This document shows, piece after piece, positions 35,721-44,252 of a DNA stretch of 64,000 bases (position 1 is its first letter; each line of letters opens with the position of its first letter). This stretch comes from Anaerolineaceae bacterium. GTDB taxonomy: Bacteria; Chloroflexota; Anaerolineae; Aggregatilineales; Phototrophicaceae. The notes under the pieces are model-generated. The model saw nothing but the letters and a program-made list of their open reading frames with translations, ran no database searches and was not told the origin of the DNA. A program made the position numbers and the translations under genes. The stretch spans positions 62,001 through 126,000 of the forward strand of contig WGMX01000028.1 of the NCBI GenBank assembly GCA_016124855.1. Direction: 5' to 3'.

Positions 35721-36129
35721 TTCTCCCTACACCAACTTGAATAAGGTGGCACACACAGGCGCGCATCTGTACGTCTTCGGGCAAATGCTTTCCTGTCTCA
35801 TACAATGCGGATAGCTCCTGGTGAAGCTGCTCTAGGTCTCGGATACGAGCCGCAATATCATCCATATGATCCTGCAACAACCCCATGACATGAGTGCAAG
35901 GCGGTTCGTTACGATCACGGGTAGCCAAAATCTGAGCAATCTCCTGCAAAGTAAAATCAAGCGCCCGTGCGCTTTTGACAAAGCGCAGTCGGTCTATGTC
36001 CGCGTCATCATAGACACGGTAACGGTTCTCTGCCCGCTTTGCGCGTGGCAAAAGGCCACTTTGCTCGTAGTAGCGAATAGTTTTCCGAGGGACACCAGTA
36101 CGGTCACTTAGCTCTTTTATTAATACCAT
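35692..36129 (-). CDS. merR: Mercury-responsive MerR regulator
   Basis: The protein is 145 residues. It has a MerR HTH (LSDRTGVPRKTIRYYEQSGLL), a dimerisation helix, and the three Hg-binding cysteines in PPCTHVM and RACVCHL. It represses and, with Hg(II), activates the mer promoter by DNA untwisting. It is the first gene of its own operon, as in many Gram-positive mer loci, so it regulates itself. The 3' end overlaps merA. Confidence 0.93.
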   Translation of the reverse strand: MVLIKELSDRTGVPRKTIRYYEQSGLLPRAKRAENRYRVYDDADIDRLRFVKSARALDFTLQEIAQILATRDRNEPPCTHVMGLLQDHMDDIAARIRDLEQLHQELSALYETGKHLPEDVQMRACVCHLIQVGVGRNEPNGTTTN

Positions 36130-36149
36130 AACTCACCTCACTTATTGAG

Positions 36150-36180
36150 AGTGTAAACATTCTAGCCGCTGGAATGTCAA
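36150..36180 (-). promoter_or_regulatory. MerR-type mer promoter with 19-bp spacer and dyad operator
   Basis: On the minus strand, -35 TTGACA (36175-36180) and -10 TACACT (36150-36155) are separated by 19 bases, the over-long spacing typical of MerR-activated promoters. The spacer holds the dyad CATTC-x9-GAATG. It lies 20 bases upstream of the merR start. Confidence 0.85.
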
Positions 36181-36256
36181 GGATAGGTTTTTGAGTACCC
36201 AAGAAGATCGAACATACCCCCTTATTCGATTTGCCTCAAATCAAATTATGCGGTAA

Positions 36257-36286
36257 AGTCATTCGTAGTCATCTATAGTCATGTAT
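36257..36286 (+). repeat. Three tandem 10-bp repeats AGTCATxxxT, candidate operator
   Basis: AGTCATTCGT, AGTCATCTAT and AGTCATGTAT follow without gaps, one per helical turn. They end 28 bases before the ATG at 36315. The phasing would let a protein bind the same DNA face three times; the HTH protein encoded next to it is the obvious candidate. Confidence 0.6.
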
Positions 36287-36314
36287 AAGCTTGTTTTTGC
36301 ATGAGGAGCTACGA

Positions 36315-36980
36315 ATGGACGAGATTACCCCATTACTCAACTCAGAAGAGGTTGCCAAATATCTCAACGTAGAAGTCATTACCGTTCGGCGGTTGGTGAA
36401 AAATGGAAAACTCGCGGCCTATCGCATAGGAAGCGAATATCGGTTCTCCAAAGACGATGTAGAAACGTACCTGCAACACAACTACCAACCTGCACGAGGT
36501 GGGTTTTTGGAGAAGTTAGGAATATTCAAAAGCGACGTTCCGAATGTCCAACTTCGGCGACTCACCCAGCGGGCTAAAAACGTTCTCACGTATGCCGCAG
36601 AAGAAACACGCACACTCCATCATGCGACCCTTCGGTGTGAACATCTCTTGATTGCCTTAGTTCGGGAACAGGATGGCATGGCCGGAAAGGTTCTTGAGGA
36701 GCAAGGCATTACCATCGAAAGTCTGCGAACACTCGCACAGGAACGCTTAGGGCTAGGGCGAGAGGAAGCTCCCGATTGCCTTGCTATTGACCCAATAGTC
36801 AAGCAACTCATCGAACAGGCAGTAGCACAAGCCAAAGCCCTTTCTCATGACTATATCGGAACAGAACATCTTCTCTTAGCTCTGCTAGCAAACAAGGATA
36901 CCAGTGACCTTTTGAAACAGACGAAACTGAACGCAGAGGCAGCGCAGGAACGCATCCAGCAGCTACTCGCATCCATATGA
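36315..36980 (+). CDS. Excisionase-type HTH fused to ClpN repeat domain
   Basis: The protein is 221 residues from ATG 36315, with GAGGAG nine bases upstream. The N-terminus is an HTH_17/Xis domain (LNSEEVAKYLNVEVITVRRL, about 6-50). After a linker, the C-terminal part has two Clp-N repeats (TLRCEHLLIALVREQDG; YIGTEHLLLALLANKD). Clp-N domains bind substrates or adaptors of the ClpC ATPase. The fusion suggests a regulator controlled by, or delivered to, the Clp protease. It is divergent from the mer operon. Confidence 0.8.
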   Translation: MDEITPLLNSEEVAKYLNVEVITVRRLVKNGKLAAYRIGSEYRFSKDDVETYLQHNYQPARGGFLEKLGIFKSDVPNVQLRRLTQRAKNVLTYAAEETRTLHHATLRCEHLLIALVREQDGMAGKVLEEQGITIESLRTLAQERLGLGREEAPDCLAIDPIVKQLIEQAVAQAKALSHDYIGTEHLLLALLANKDTSDLLKQTKLNAEAAQERIQQLLASI

Positions 36981-37126
36981 TCCGGTAGCTGTCTCTGGTT
37001 ACTTCGATGTGCAAGGGAAGGTATCCAAAACGCAAACCAATCTACGTGACGGGTTCGTAGCATTGTTCGGCAGTTCGCACAGCAGTACAAAAAGAGACTA
37101 TATGCATGGAGTGAGAACATGGAATT

Positions 37127-38920
37127 CTACCCCGTTTGTTTTACCGTCCCTTGCCCTAGATAGAGCGACCAGAATGCCCCTGCTTTCTGCTCCAATTCTT
37201 CGTGTGTGCCAACTTCGGCAATCTGCCCATCCACCAATACAACAATCGTATCGGCTTTGCGAATAGTGTCATACCGATGAGTGGTAAACAGGATGATTTT
37301 TTCATGGGCTAAAGACGATAAGAGCGAAAAAATCTGCCGCTCGCCTACCGGGTCTAAGCTGGCACTTGGTTCATCAAGGATGATTATCGGGGCATCATGA
37401 TACAAAAGCCGTGCGAGCGCCAACCGCTGCCACTGCCCACCGGATAAGTCGGTTACTCCTCCAAATCCCGCCCCTACAACGGTATCTATGCCATCGGGCA
37501 AACCCTGTACAACTTCCCATAACCCTGCACCCCGTAGCGCCTCTGCAATACGTTCTTCCTCTCCCATCTCAGCATCAAATTGCATAGTTATGTTGTGTCG
37601 AATGCTGAACGGGAAATGGCCGGGGTCTTGAAATAAAACTGACTTAACACAGGCAGATAAGGGAGAAGTGCTTCCATCTTTTGCTTCTGCGGTAATCTCG
37701 CCAGCCGTAGGAGTGACCAATCCTGAAATCAACTTTACGAGTGTCGTCTTGCCTGCGCCGTTTGTACCAACAATTGCCGTCATCCCCGGCGTAAATGAAT
37801 AGGAAATATCCGTGAGGGCGATCCTCTCTTGTTGTGGATACGTATACGAGACATTTTTCAGATGAATGGCGGTTAGATTATTGGGAGTATGCAAAGCAGA
37901 CCCAGCCGGTGAGTGACTTCCTTCCTGTTCAAATGATGTCGCTAAAAACTCCGAAAGTGTTTGTGCATACGCAAGACTTTCCAATAACGAGCGAAATTGC
38001 CATGTGAAAGCAGAAATCATACCGCCCAACAAAGAAGTTCCCGGTAGAAGAACGGCAACATTAGCAACGCTCAATTGTCCTTGCTGAAGAAGCGCAAAGG
38101 CTGCCAATAGAGCAAGTGCCATACCCGCAACCTGCACTAGCGATGCGCCAATTCTTAGCCTAAAAAATCGCCATGTAATGGTTTTGAGTTCTTTGAGGAA
38201 ACTTTCAGCTAAAACACTGTGTTCTCGGCGCAGTAAATTACTCCCATAAATCCGTACATCGCGCTGCCAAATGGCATCAATTTGCATATTGGTCAAGGCT
38301 TCAAGGCGTAATTTATGAGGAGCAGTACGCTCTTGAAGATCGTACATTTCCCCACTGAAGCGCTGCTCAATTCGACCCGCAGGAATAGCAATTACCAAGA
38401 GAATAAGCACCATGAGAGGTGCAATGGTAAACAAGGTCAATGCCAGTCCGATAAGCCCTAACAAAATAGGTGCTGTGGAAAGAATGGTATCCACTAGCGT
38501 TATTGAACGATACGATGCTTCCCGAACCACTAATCCATATCGCGCTTGAAACGCATTGTCTTCAAATAGTGAGTACGGCACAGATGGAAGTTTTTCCATA
38601 ATTTGCTTGCTAATGACTACCCACGCCTCCTGTCGCAAGACTGTCGAGGAAGCATCCCGCACAATAATGCCTGTTCGCTGAATTAAAAGGATCAACACGA
38701 GGCCAATACCAATTGGGAGAATGTCAGTTGTCAGTTGAACTGATCCGCTCGCCGTAAGCCGGGAGAAAAGTAATTGCAGCAGTATCAACAACGCCGGGTA
38801 AAACAACGGCTCGGTGAGTGAGGCAATAGCGCTGATAATAAAGGCACGGGGATCACTGCGATACAAAAGAAGTATGGTCGTGCGTAGTGTAACCCACTGA
38901 GCAACCAGACGAGTTCGCAT
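37127..38920 (-). CDS. ABC exporter, fused membrane and ATPase domains
   Basis: The protein is 597 residues. The N-terminal half has about five to six membrane segments. The ATPase has Walker A GTNGAGKTTLV (near 387), signature LSGGQWQRLALARLL (near 493), Walker B IIILDEPSASLD, and H-loop FTTHRYD. It is a half-transporter that should form a homodimer. AGGAGG lies upstream of the ATG and TATACT (38953-38958, minus) is a probable -10. The substrate is unknown; no peptide precursor gene is evident next to it. Confidence 0.88.
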   Translation of the reverse strand: MRTRLVAQWVTLRTTILLLYRSDPRAFIISAIASLTEPLFYPALLILLQLLFSRLTASGSVQLTTDILPIGIGLVLILLIQRTGIIVRDASSTVLRQEAWVVISKQIMEKLPSVPYSLFEDNAFQARYGLVVREASYRSITLVDTILSTAPILLGLIGLALTLFTIAPLMVLILLVIAIPAGRIEQRFSGEMYDLQERTAPHKLRLEALTNMQIDAIWQRDVRIYGSNLLRREHSVLAESFLKELKTITWRFFRLRIGASLVQVAGMALALLAAFALLQQGQLSVANVAVLLPGTSLLGGMISAFTWQFRSLLESLAYAQTLSEFLATSFEQEGSHSPAGSALHTPNNLTAIHLKNVSYTYPQQERIALTDISYSFTPGMTAIVGTNGAGKTTLVKLISGLVTPTAGEITAEAKDGSTSPLSACVKSVLFQDPGHFPFSIRHNITMQFDAEMGEEERIAEALRGAGLWEVVQGLPDGIDTVVGAGFGGVTDLSGGQWQRLALARLLYHDAPIIILDEPSASLDPVGERQIFSLLSSLAHEKIILFTTHRYDTIRKADTIVVLVDGQIAEVGTHEELEQKAGAFWSLYLGQGTVKQTG

Positions 38921-39127
38921 GAAAGCCTCCTAATCCGTCGGGCAATGGGTTAAGTATAGAATAAAACCGCTAGTGGTATATTCCTTCACTCGTACTTTGA
39001 GTGTAATTGCAAAAGAAACGTTCCTTTAATCGAATGCCAATAGGCGACTAAACAGGTTGACTATTTTAGCTCGCCGTGAGTGAATATACGTGGTAAGCGA
39101 CCATTTCCTTGCAGAAGCGAAAAACAT

Positions 39128-39760
39128 ATGCTCACTTTGGGTTATATTCGAGTATCAACCGACGAACAGGATTTAAGCAAACAGAAACACTTACTGCTAG
39201 AGTTCGCGCAACAGCAGCACATCATCATTGACCAATTCATCGAAGCCGAAGTTTCCTCACGTAAGACCCCGAAGGAACGCCGAATAGAGGAACTCTTAGA
39301 CTTACTCGAAACAGGCGATCACTTGTTAGTCGCGGAGCTTTCCCGGCTTGGACGGAATATGCTGGAAACACTCAATATCATTACGACCCTAACCGAAAGG
39401 GGAATAAAGATTACCTTTGTCCGGCAACCAGAACTTTCGACCAGTGGCACACATGGGAAACTTCTACTGGCGATTTACAGCTATATCGCTGAGACAGAGC
39501 GCGATTTCATTTCGCTCAGAACTAAGCAAGGACTAGCAGCAGCGAGGGCGAGTGGGAAATTGCTTGGTAGACCGAAGGGAAGTCGAAACAGACGTGGATC
39601 GTTACTTAGTCCCTTTACTGAGCAGATACAGGCTTACCTCAAGGCTGGTGTGCCTATCCGCGCAATTCAACGGCTTATTAACCCGCTTTTGGAGAAGCCA
39701 GCAACGTACAATACCTTCAAGTATTTCGTGCAGCAACTTCCACAGAACGTTTCTGCCTAA
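39128..39760 (+). CDS. Resolvase/invertase-type small serine recombinase
   Basis: The protein is 210 residues from ATG 39128. The catalytic N-terminus is LGYIRVSTDEQDLSKQK (Ser nucleophile near residue 10), with LVAELSRLGRNMLE and the IAETERDFIS helix. A C-terminal DNA-binding tail follows GRPKGSRNRR. It may resolve multimers of the element or invert DNA. It is separate from the integrase-type recombinase at 56384. Confidence 0.88.
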   Translation: MLTLGYIRVSTDEQDLSKQKHLLLEFAQQQHIIIDQFIEAEVSSRKTPKERRIEELLDLLETGDHLLVAELSRLGRNMLETLNIITTLTERGIKITFVRQPELSTSGTHGKLLLAIYSYIAETERDFISLRTKQGLAAARASGKLLGRPKGSRNRRGSLLSPFTEQIQAYLKAGVPIRAIQRLINPLLEKPATYNTFKYFVQQLPQNVSA

Positions 39761-39881
39761 AAACCGATGACCGTCAGGGCATCATATTCGCCAATCTGGA
39801 CTGTGTTCCGCTGCTAGACACCTCAGAAGCAGAATGATAAGTTAATTTCTCTTGTTTCTTTCATTCCTTGCTCGGAGGTGA

Positions 39882-40832
39882 GTGCTACACACCGAACAGA
39901 AAGTTCGTCCATACAATTCTGCTTTGTCTGGTGAGTGGATCGTTGTACCAAAACCACCCGCTCACAGCGCCTCTGTAGAAAAATTACCTGCCCCCGTTGT
40001 CCAACAATCCTTACTGGAATTCCAGCCTGAAGCCCAATACACAACCCAATGGCGAGGAAACGCAACGCTCGAAGATATTTTGACCGATAACAATGTGAAG
40101 AATGTTGCCTTTGCCAAAATGCGCTCACTTGGTTACACCGACCAAGATGCAGAAGATTGTTTTCAACTCGGATCACTCAATCTCTGGAAAGCGCTTGAGG
40201 AACAACCGACACTGCTTTGTGATAAACGAGCAGCTTGGGTTGGTATCTGGATCGCGTTCTCAGGCAGCCGCCGAACATTATGGAAGCACAAGGCGAAATG
40301 TGTTGCCCTCGATGGAGCGTACCATTATGGCGGAAATCGCCCTGAGAAATGGGCAGGCTTTGCCACCCGCGTCGATCAGCAAATTGACTTTGAACTGCTG
40401 ATGAACGCTTTAGCGCAGCGGTATGACGGCGACCCATTGAAGTTGTACGCCCTGTATTCGTTGACAACTTCTGTAAAGATGAAGGATGTGCTATCCGTTG
40501 CCAATGTACACAAAAACCAGATGATCGAAGCCCGAAATGAAGTCAAAGCAGAAATGCGAGAGCTATTAGAACGGGAATCAGAGACAGACGTTTCCGAAGA
40601 ATATTGGACAGATCAACTTAAACGAGGAGAGCATCTGGAATGTGTGACGCATGTAGCCGAGCGTGTAATGGATAACCAAAGGCTACTTTTGGCACTTTAT
40701 ATTGTTACCACCTCAGCGAAGCGTAAAGACGTGACAGCGCTTTTTGGGATTGGCATCACAGGGTTTCGGAAAGAGATCATCCAAATAAAAGCGATGCTTG
40801 CGGAAGAGTTTCGCTGTGTGAAACGAAAATGA
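39882..40832 (+). CDS. Putative sigma-70-like/transcription factor-like protein
   Basis: The protein is 316 residues from a GTG at 39882, with GGAGG very close upstream. The segment AFAKMRSLGYTDQDAEDCFQLGSLNLWKAL resembles sigma factor region 2 (DxEDxxQxxxLxLWKAL). Two later helix-turn-helix-like segments (MKDVLSVANVHKNQMIEARNEV and RKDVTALFGIGITGFRKEI) are similar to each other. It could direct RNA polymerase to element genes. The assignment is tentative. Confidence 0.5.
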   Translation: MLHTEQKVRPYNSALSGEWIVVPKPPAHSASVEKLPAPVVQQSLLEFQPEAQYTTQWRGNATLEDILTDNNVKNVAFAKMRSLGYTDQDAEDCFQLGSLNLWKALEEQPTLLCDKRAAWVGIWIAFSGSRRTLWKHKAKCVALDGAYHYGGNRPEKWAGFATRVDQQIDFELLMNALAQRYDGDPLKLYALYSLTTSVKMKDVLSVANVHKNQMIEARNEVKAEMRELLERESETDVSEEYWTDQLKRGEHLECVTHVAERVMDNQRLLLALYIVTTSAKRKDVTALFGIGITGFRKEIIQIKAMLAEEFRCVKRK

Positions 40833-40870
40833 TAGTTCTTACATAGCCTCGACTTCAAAAGTTACACTTA

Positions 40871-40898
40871 TTGACACTTTATAAATACATGAAATAAT
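40871..40898 (+). promoter_or_regulatory. Promoter of toxin-antitoxin operon
   Basis: TTGACA (40871-40876), a 16-base spacer, then AATAAT (40893-40898). It is followed by AAGGA and the ATG at 40936. Confidence 0.55.
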
Positions 40899-40935
40899 GC
40901 ACATAAATCACAGTTTTGACGTTTTTAAGGAATAT

Positions 40936-41232
40936 ATGATTAGCACAATTGACACATCTCTCATCGAACTCCGAAGTAATCTCAGTTCATTCATTGAGCA
41001 GGCTCATTACACAGATACCCAAATCCGTTTAACACGCCACAACAAACCTATTGCTCGAATCGTTGGGGAGAACTTCATGCACAGTCTTGAGCTACTTTTA
41101 GATCAAGACCCCGGACTTCAAGAGACGCTTCAAATCATGTTGGACACGAATATGCTTGAGCAAATCAACCAGTCACAAAAAGAAATTCAGCGTGGTGAAG
41201 TGCGTCCATTGACCGAATTATTGACGGAGTAG
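40936..41232 (+). CDS. Phd/YefM-type antitoxin
   Basis: The protein is 98 residues from ATG 40936. The N-terminal fold DTSLIELRSNLSSFIEQAHY then RLTRHNKPIARIVG is the Phd/YefM DNA-binding domain. The C-terminal part (QEIQRGEVRPLTELLTE-like) is the usual toxin-wrapping tail. It is one base from the RelE-like toxin gene. It neutralises the toxin and represses the operon. Confidence 0.85.
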   Translation: MISTIDTSLIELRSNLSSFIEQAHYTDTQIRLTRHNKPIARIVGENFMHSLELLLDQDPGLQETLQIMLDTNMLEQINQSQKEIQRGEVRPLTELLTE

Positions 41233-41233
41233 C

Positions 41234-41539
41234 ATGACCTATGAACTCCTCATGTCGGCCAGAGTAGAAAAAGAATTTCGGAAGTTTCCAACGCAGGTTC
41301 GGAAATCATTAGTGAATGAGACGCTGAAACTTGCTGATAATCCATACATGGGAGAACAGCTTAAGGGGAAGTTTCGAGTTTTTCGATCACTGCACATTAA
41401 ACTCACCAATGTTCACTATCGTGTCATTTATGAAGTGGCTGAGGCACAGCAGAAAATTCATGTACACGCGGTTGGAAAACGAGAAAACTTCTATATACGT
41501 CTGGAACGAATGAAACTCAAGTCAGTAAAGGCGGCGTAA
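41234..41539 (+). CDS. RelE/ParE-superfamily toxin
   Basis: The protein is 101 residues. It has the family pattern SARVEKEFRKFPTQVRKSL, LKGKFRVFRSLHIKL, VHYRVIYEV and VHAVGKRENFY. Relatives cleave mRNA on the ribosome or poison gyrase; which of these applies cannot be told from sequence. It forms a pair with the upstream antitoxin and stabilises the element. Confidence 0.85.
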   Translation: MTYELLMSARVEKEFRKFPTQVRKSLVNETLKLADNPYMGEQLKGKFRVFRSLHIKLTNVHYRVIYEVAEAQQKIHVHAVGKRENFYIRLERMKLKSVKAA

Positions 41540-41552
41540 CCCCATAGCAGGG

Positions 41553-42383
41553 TTAGGGGGTTGGAGTACCTGATAGTTGAGTGGGAGCAGCGGTAGCGGT
41601 CATTGGGTTACTTGATACAGGATGAGTATCAATAATACCTTGCAGAACATCGTTTTTCACGATTATTGTCTTGTTTGTCGCCGTATCCCTGACAATTACC
41701 CCATCTGTAAGTTCGATCAATAACTGTACAGGTTCACTCTGACGAGGGGTTGCAGTATTGATGGGAAATCCCCAAATCGAGGGTTGAGTTGGCTGCTCTT
41801 CCCGAAATACGAGAATTACTTCTGAAGGCATCCCACCGCCAAACATGCGCGGACTTTGCGCGTAATAGGATGTTCCGTAGATAAACGCAACTCCAATCAC
41901 TAAAAGGACAAACAGACCACCTGCGAAAACCTGATAAATAGCCCATATTACTCGAAGTGCCAGACGCAGCCGTTGATATAGGGGAAGAATACGGCTAAGA
42001 AATCTCGTCCAAAGATTCTGGACTCGTTTGCTTCGATTGAAACTGAATCGCCCTAAGAAATAGAGAAAGACCAAGACGAAAGCGAGTATAAAGCTGTAAG
42101 CTAGAACGGGTAGAATGAGATTCCAAAAGATTGCTAATATCAAGTTTACGCCCGCAGCCAAATACTGAGTCACACTAATGTTGAATGTAAACAAGCTAGT
42201 GAAGGACGATAGATAACTCTGGACAACGAAAAATCCAGCGACGGTCAGGAGGGCTGAAATGTTGACCAAATTCATGAGTTTCGGTGCAAGTTGCTTCCAG
42301 ATTTTCTCTGGATCGAACATCAGGTGAGACATTTTCTCAGATTTTGGTTGGGGTGTTTTCTCATCAATTGTATTTTGCACCAC
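41553..42383 (-). CDS. Membrane protein at end of ubiquitin-like operon
   Basis: The protein is 276 residues from tandem GTG codons at 42383/42380. Three to four membrane segments (about 42-60, 75-118 and 150-172) are followed by a soluble C-terminal domain of about 100 residues and a Pro/Thr-rich tail. It is the last gene on the minus strand after the JAB-E1 gene, 88 bases away. It could be the membrane effector of the system or an unrelated cargo gene. Confidence 0.6.
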   Translation of the reverse strand: MVQNTIDEKTPQPKSEKMSHLMFDPEKIWKQLAPKLMNLVNISALLTVAGFFVVQSYLSSFTSLFTFNISVTQYLAAGVNLILAIFWNLILPVLAYSFILAFVLVFLYFLGRFSFNRSKRVQNLWTRFLSRILPLYQRLRLALRVIWAIYQVFAGGLFVLLVIGVAFIYGTSYYAQSPRMFGGGMPSEVILVFREEQPTQPSIWGFPINTATPRQSEPVQLLIELTDGVIVRDTATNKTIIVKNDVLQGIIDTHPVSSNPMTATAAPTQLSGTPTP

Positions 42384-42471
42384 GAATTGCTATGTCCTTC
42401 CAAGCAGCAACGAAGTAAATATTCTTTAGAACGAACGTAGATAACTTAGGGACGGACATGCGGAGAAATAA

Positions 42472-43866
42472 TCATGTCGTATTGAGGTGATGCAAATCAC
42501 CTTTCCCCTTCACCTTTTTACAGATACAACTAGTATCAATCTGAGTTTTACCGCGCGTTACTCGGCTCTCTAACACGTTATAGTTCAGGCGTTCAACATC
42601 ACCAAAATTGCCCTGAAAACCTGTAAGTAGCTGAAGAAACTGTGTCACGGCCAGACCAGCTACAGTGGTATTGATGCTAATGACAGAGGGTTGTGTAGTA
42701 TCAATGTTCTCAACGTATCCCTCTTTCAACCGATCTCTCCGATCAGCCTTTGGCATACTTTCGGCAGCAATTCGCTTCGAGCTAAGATATTGCTTGCACC
42801 ATAGACATGCCTTATCAGGAAACAAAACATCTACGACACCCACCCCACTTTCAATCGCAGAATTTTCGGTGGTAATCGCCATTCCCACATTGATTGTTGG
42901 AATCATATATTGATATGCGACCTGATTGACTACAGACCGTCCCCAATGTTCATCTGTGCAAAGAAAAATGAAATCCCTGTCAAGCAAGCGTTTTGCTACT
43001 GAACCCTGCACGATACTTTGGGGAATAGCTTCAATGTGAATGTCTGGACTGATATGGCGCAGATGTGCTGCGATTAGATCGACCTTTTTATATGAATATG
43101 AAGCGGATACACGCTTCCAGAATTGCCACCAATGTTTCTTTACGGGAGTATCAAATGTCCCATACATACGGTTTGTTGTTTCAAAATCATCAGGATCAAT
43201 AAGCAATATATCTTTCACACCTAATCGGGCAAGTTGTTCGGCAACCGATGAGCCAGTGCCACCGACACCAACTATCGCAACATGAGAGCCACCAATAAGA
43301 TGTTGTCCGTATGTACCGAACGCCCGCACTTGGCGATCATATTGCTCATCTATTTGAAAACTACTGGTCTGAGCATCACTATACCTATGGACGGAGCTAC
43401 CAAGTACGATAATTTCATCAATAGGGATCGGGGTAGTCTGATTTGGCAACCACACACGACCTCTTACCCCACCAGGAAAGAACAGGAGACTTGCCGTTGG
43501 AGCTTGCACTGGGAGAAAATTTCGCATGGTATCGAAAAGGGATTTTTCCCCATAATCGTCTGATAGTGAATAGGGAAAATCAGACGGATGGCTATGGCAC
43601 ATCACCGCACCAAGTTGATTGCTCTCACATAAGGCAATCATGCCGTTTACTGCACGCGGTTCAACCTCAAGCCGTACCTCCGTTTGGACACGAAACAACT
43701 CTTGGGGAATTTCAACATGCCGACGGACAAGAATATCGAAGCCCAAGTCAGTTTTTGCGATACCCGCTAGGGCAAATGCCCCAGCTTCACGCGGCAGGTT
43801 GGCAAAGACAAGACTTTGAAGTTGTTGAAAATCTTGTTGAGTAATCTTGAGGCGAATTCGTGCCAT
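42472..43866 (-). CDS. JAB (JAMM) deubiquitinase-like / E1-like ThiF fusion
   Basis: The protein is 464 residues from ATG 43866, with AGGAAG upstream. The N-terminal JAB domain has the metal motif CHSHPSDFPYSLSDD (near 88-102) with an upstream acidic residue. The middle is an E1/ThiF Rossmann domain: VAIVGVGGTGSSVAEQLARLG (split here as VAIVGVGGTGSS then VAEQLARLG, near 199) and LLIDPDDFETTN. CLWC and CIC pairs suggest zinc binding. JAB would trim the ubiquitin-like protein or remove it from targets; E1 would adenylate its C-terminus. It lies next to E2-like and Ubl genes. Confidence 0.88.
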   Translation of the reverse strand: MARIRLKITQQDFQQLQSLVFANLPREAGAFALAGIAKTDLGFDILVRRHVEIPQELFRVQTEVRLEVEPRAVNGMIALCESNQLGAVMCHSHPSDFPYSLSDDYGEKSLFDTMRNFLPVQAPTASLLFFPGGVRGRVWLPNQTTPIPIDEIIVLGSSVHRYSDAQTSSFQIDEQYDRQVRAFGTYGQHLIGGSHVAIVGVGGTGSSVAEQLARLGVKDILLIDPDDFETTNRMYGTFDTPVKKHWWQFWKRVSASYSYKKVDLIAAHLRHISPDIHIEAIPQSIVQGSVAKRLLDRDFIFLCTDEHWGRSVVNQVAYQYMIPTINVGMAITTENSAIESGVGVVDVLFPDKACLWCKQYLSSKRIAAESMPKADRRDRLKEGYVENIDTTQPSVISINTTVAGLAVTQFLQLLTGFQGNFGDVERLNYNVLESRVTRGKTQIDTSCICKKVKGKGDLHHLNTT

Positions 43867-43871
43867 GACTC

Positions 43872-44252
43872 TCACTTCCTTTTTGCGAAGCGCGTGTTGA
43901 TAAATTCAAGAAACGTGTGGAGATTGTCTCTCCCAGGATTCCATGATTGGGGATGCCATGAAAAACGCCTCCACTTTTGACCGTTATAGTTCTCAAGTTG
44001 GTCTGCACGTTCTGGTACTTTCCCACCCGCAAGTAACAACCCTTCATCTGTCCAGAACATATCCAGATTGCTATTTGGATAAGACTGCTGCGCTCGAACA
44101 AGTAACTTTGTCTTGCTTTGAGTGAAGCCATCTGGCACTGGATAATCGTGGAAAACTAGATTGACCCAACTGGCATCCTCTGTGATGTCAATGGTGTATC
44201 CATCAAGCCGTAATGCTTCAATCTCTTGAAGGAGTTGGGTTGGTGGCATCAT
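43872..44252 (-). CDS. E2/UBC-like protein of prokaryotic E2 type E, without cysteine
   Basis: The protein is 126 residues. The pattern VNLVFHDYPVPDGFT, DMFWTDEGLLLAGG and FSWHPQSWNPGRDNLHTFL matches the prokaryotic E2 family E found with multiubiquitin operons. There is no cysteine anywhere in the protein, so it cannot form the usual E2 thioester. It may act as an adaptor or use another residue. The start overlaps the Ubl stop by four bases, and its stop lies six bases before the JAB-E1 start. Confidence 0.8.
   Translation of the reverse strand: MMPPTQLLQEIEALRLDGYTIDITEDASWVNLVFHDYPVPDGFTQSKTKLLVRAQQSYPNSNLDMFWTDEGLLLAGGKVPERADQLENYNGQKWRRFSWHPQSWNPGRDNLHTFLEFINTRFAKRK

Noticed and set aside
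37127..38920. Bacteriocin or lantibiotic cluster around the ABC exporter.
   Set aside because: No precursor peptide, modifying enzyme or immunity gene is visible next to it.
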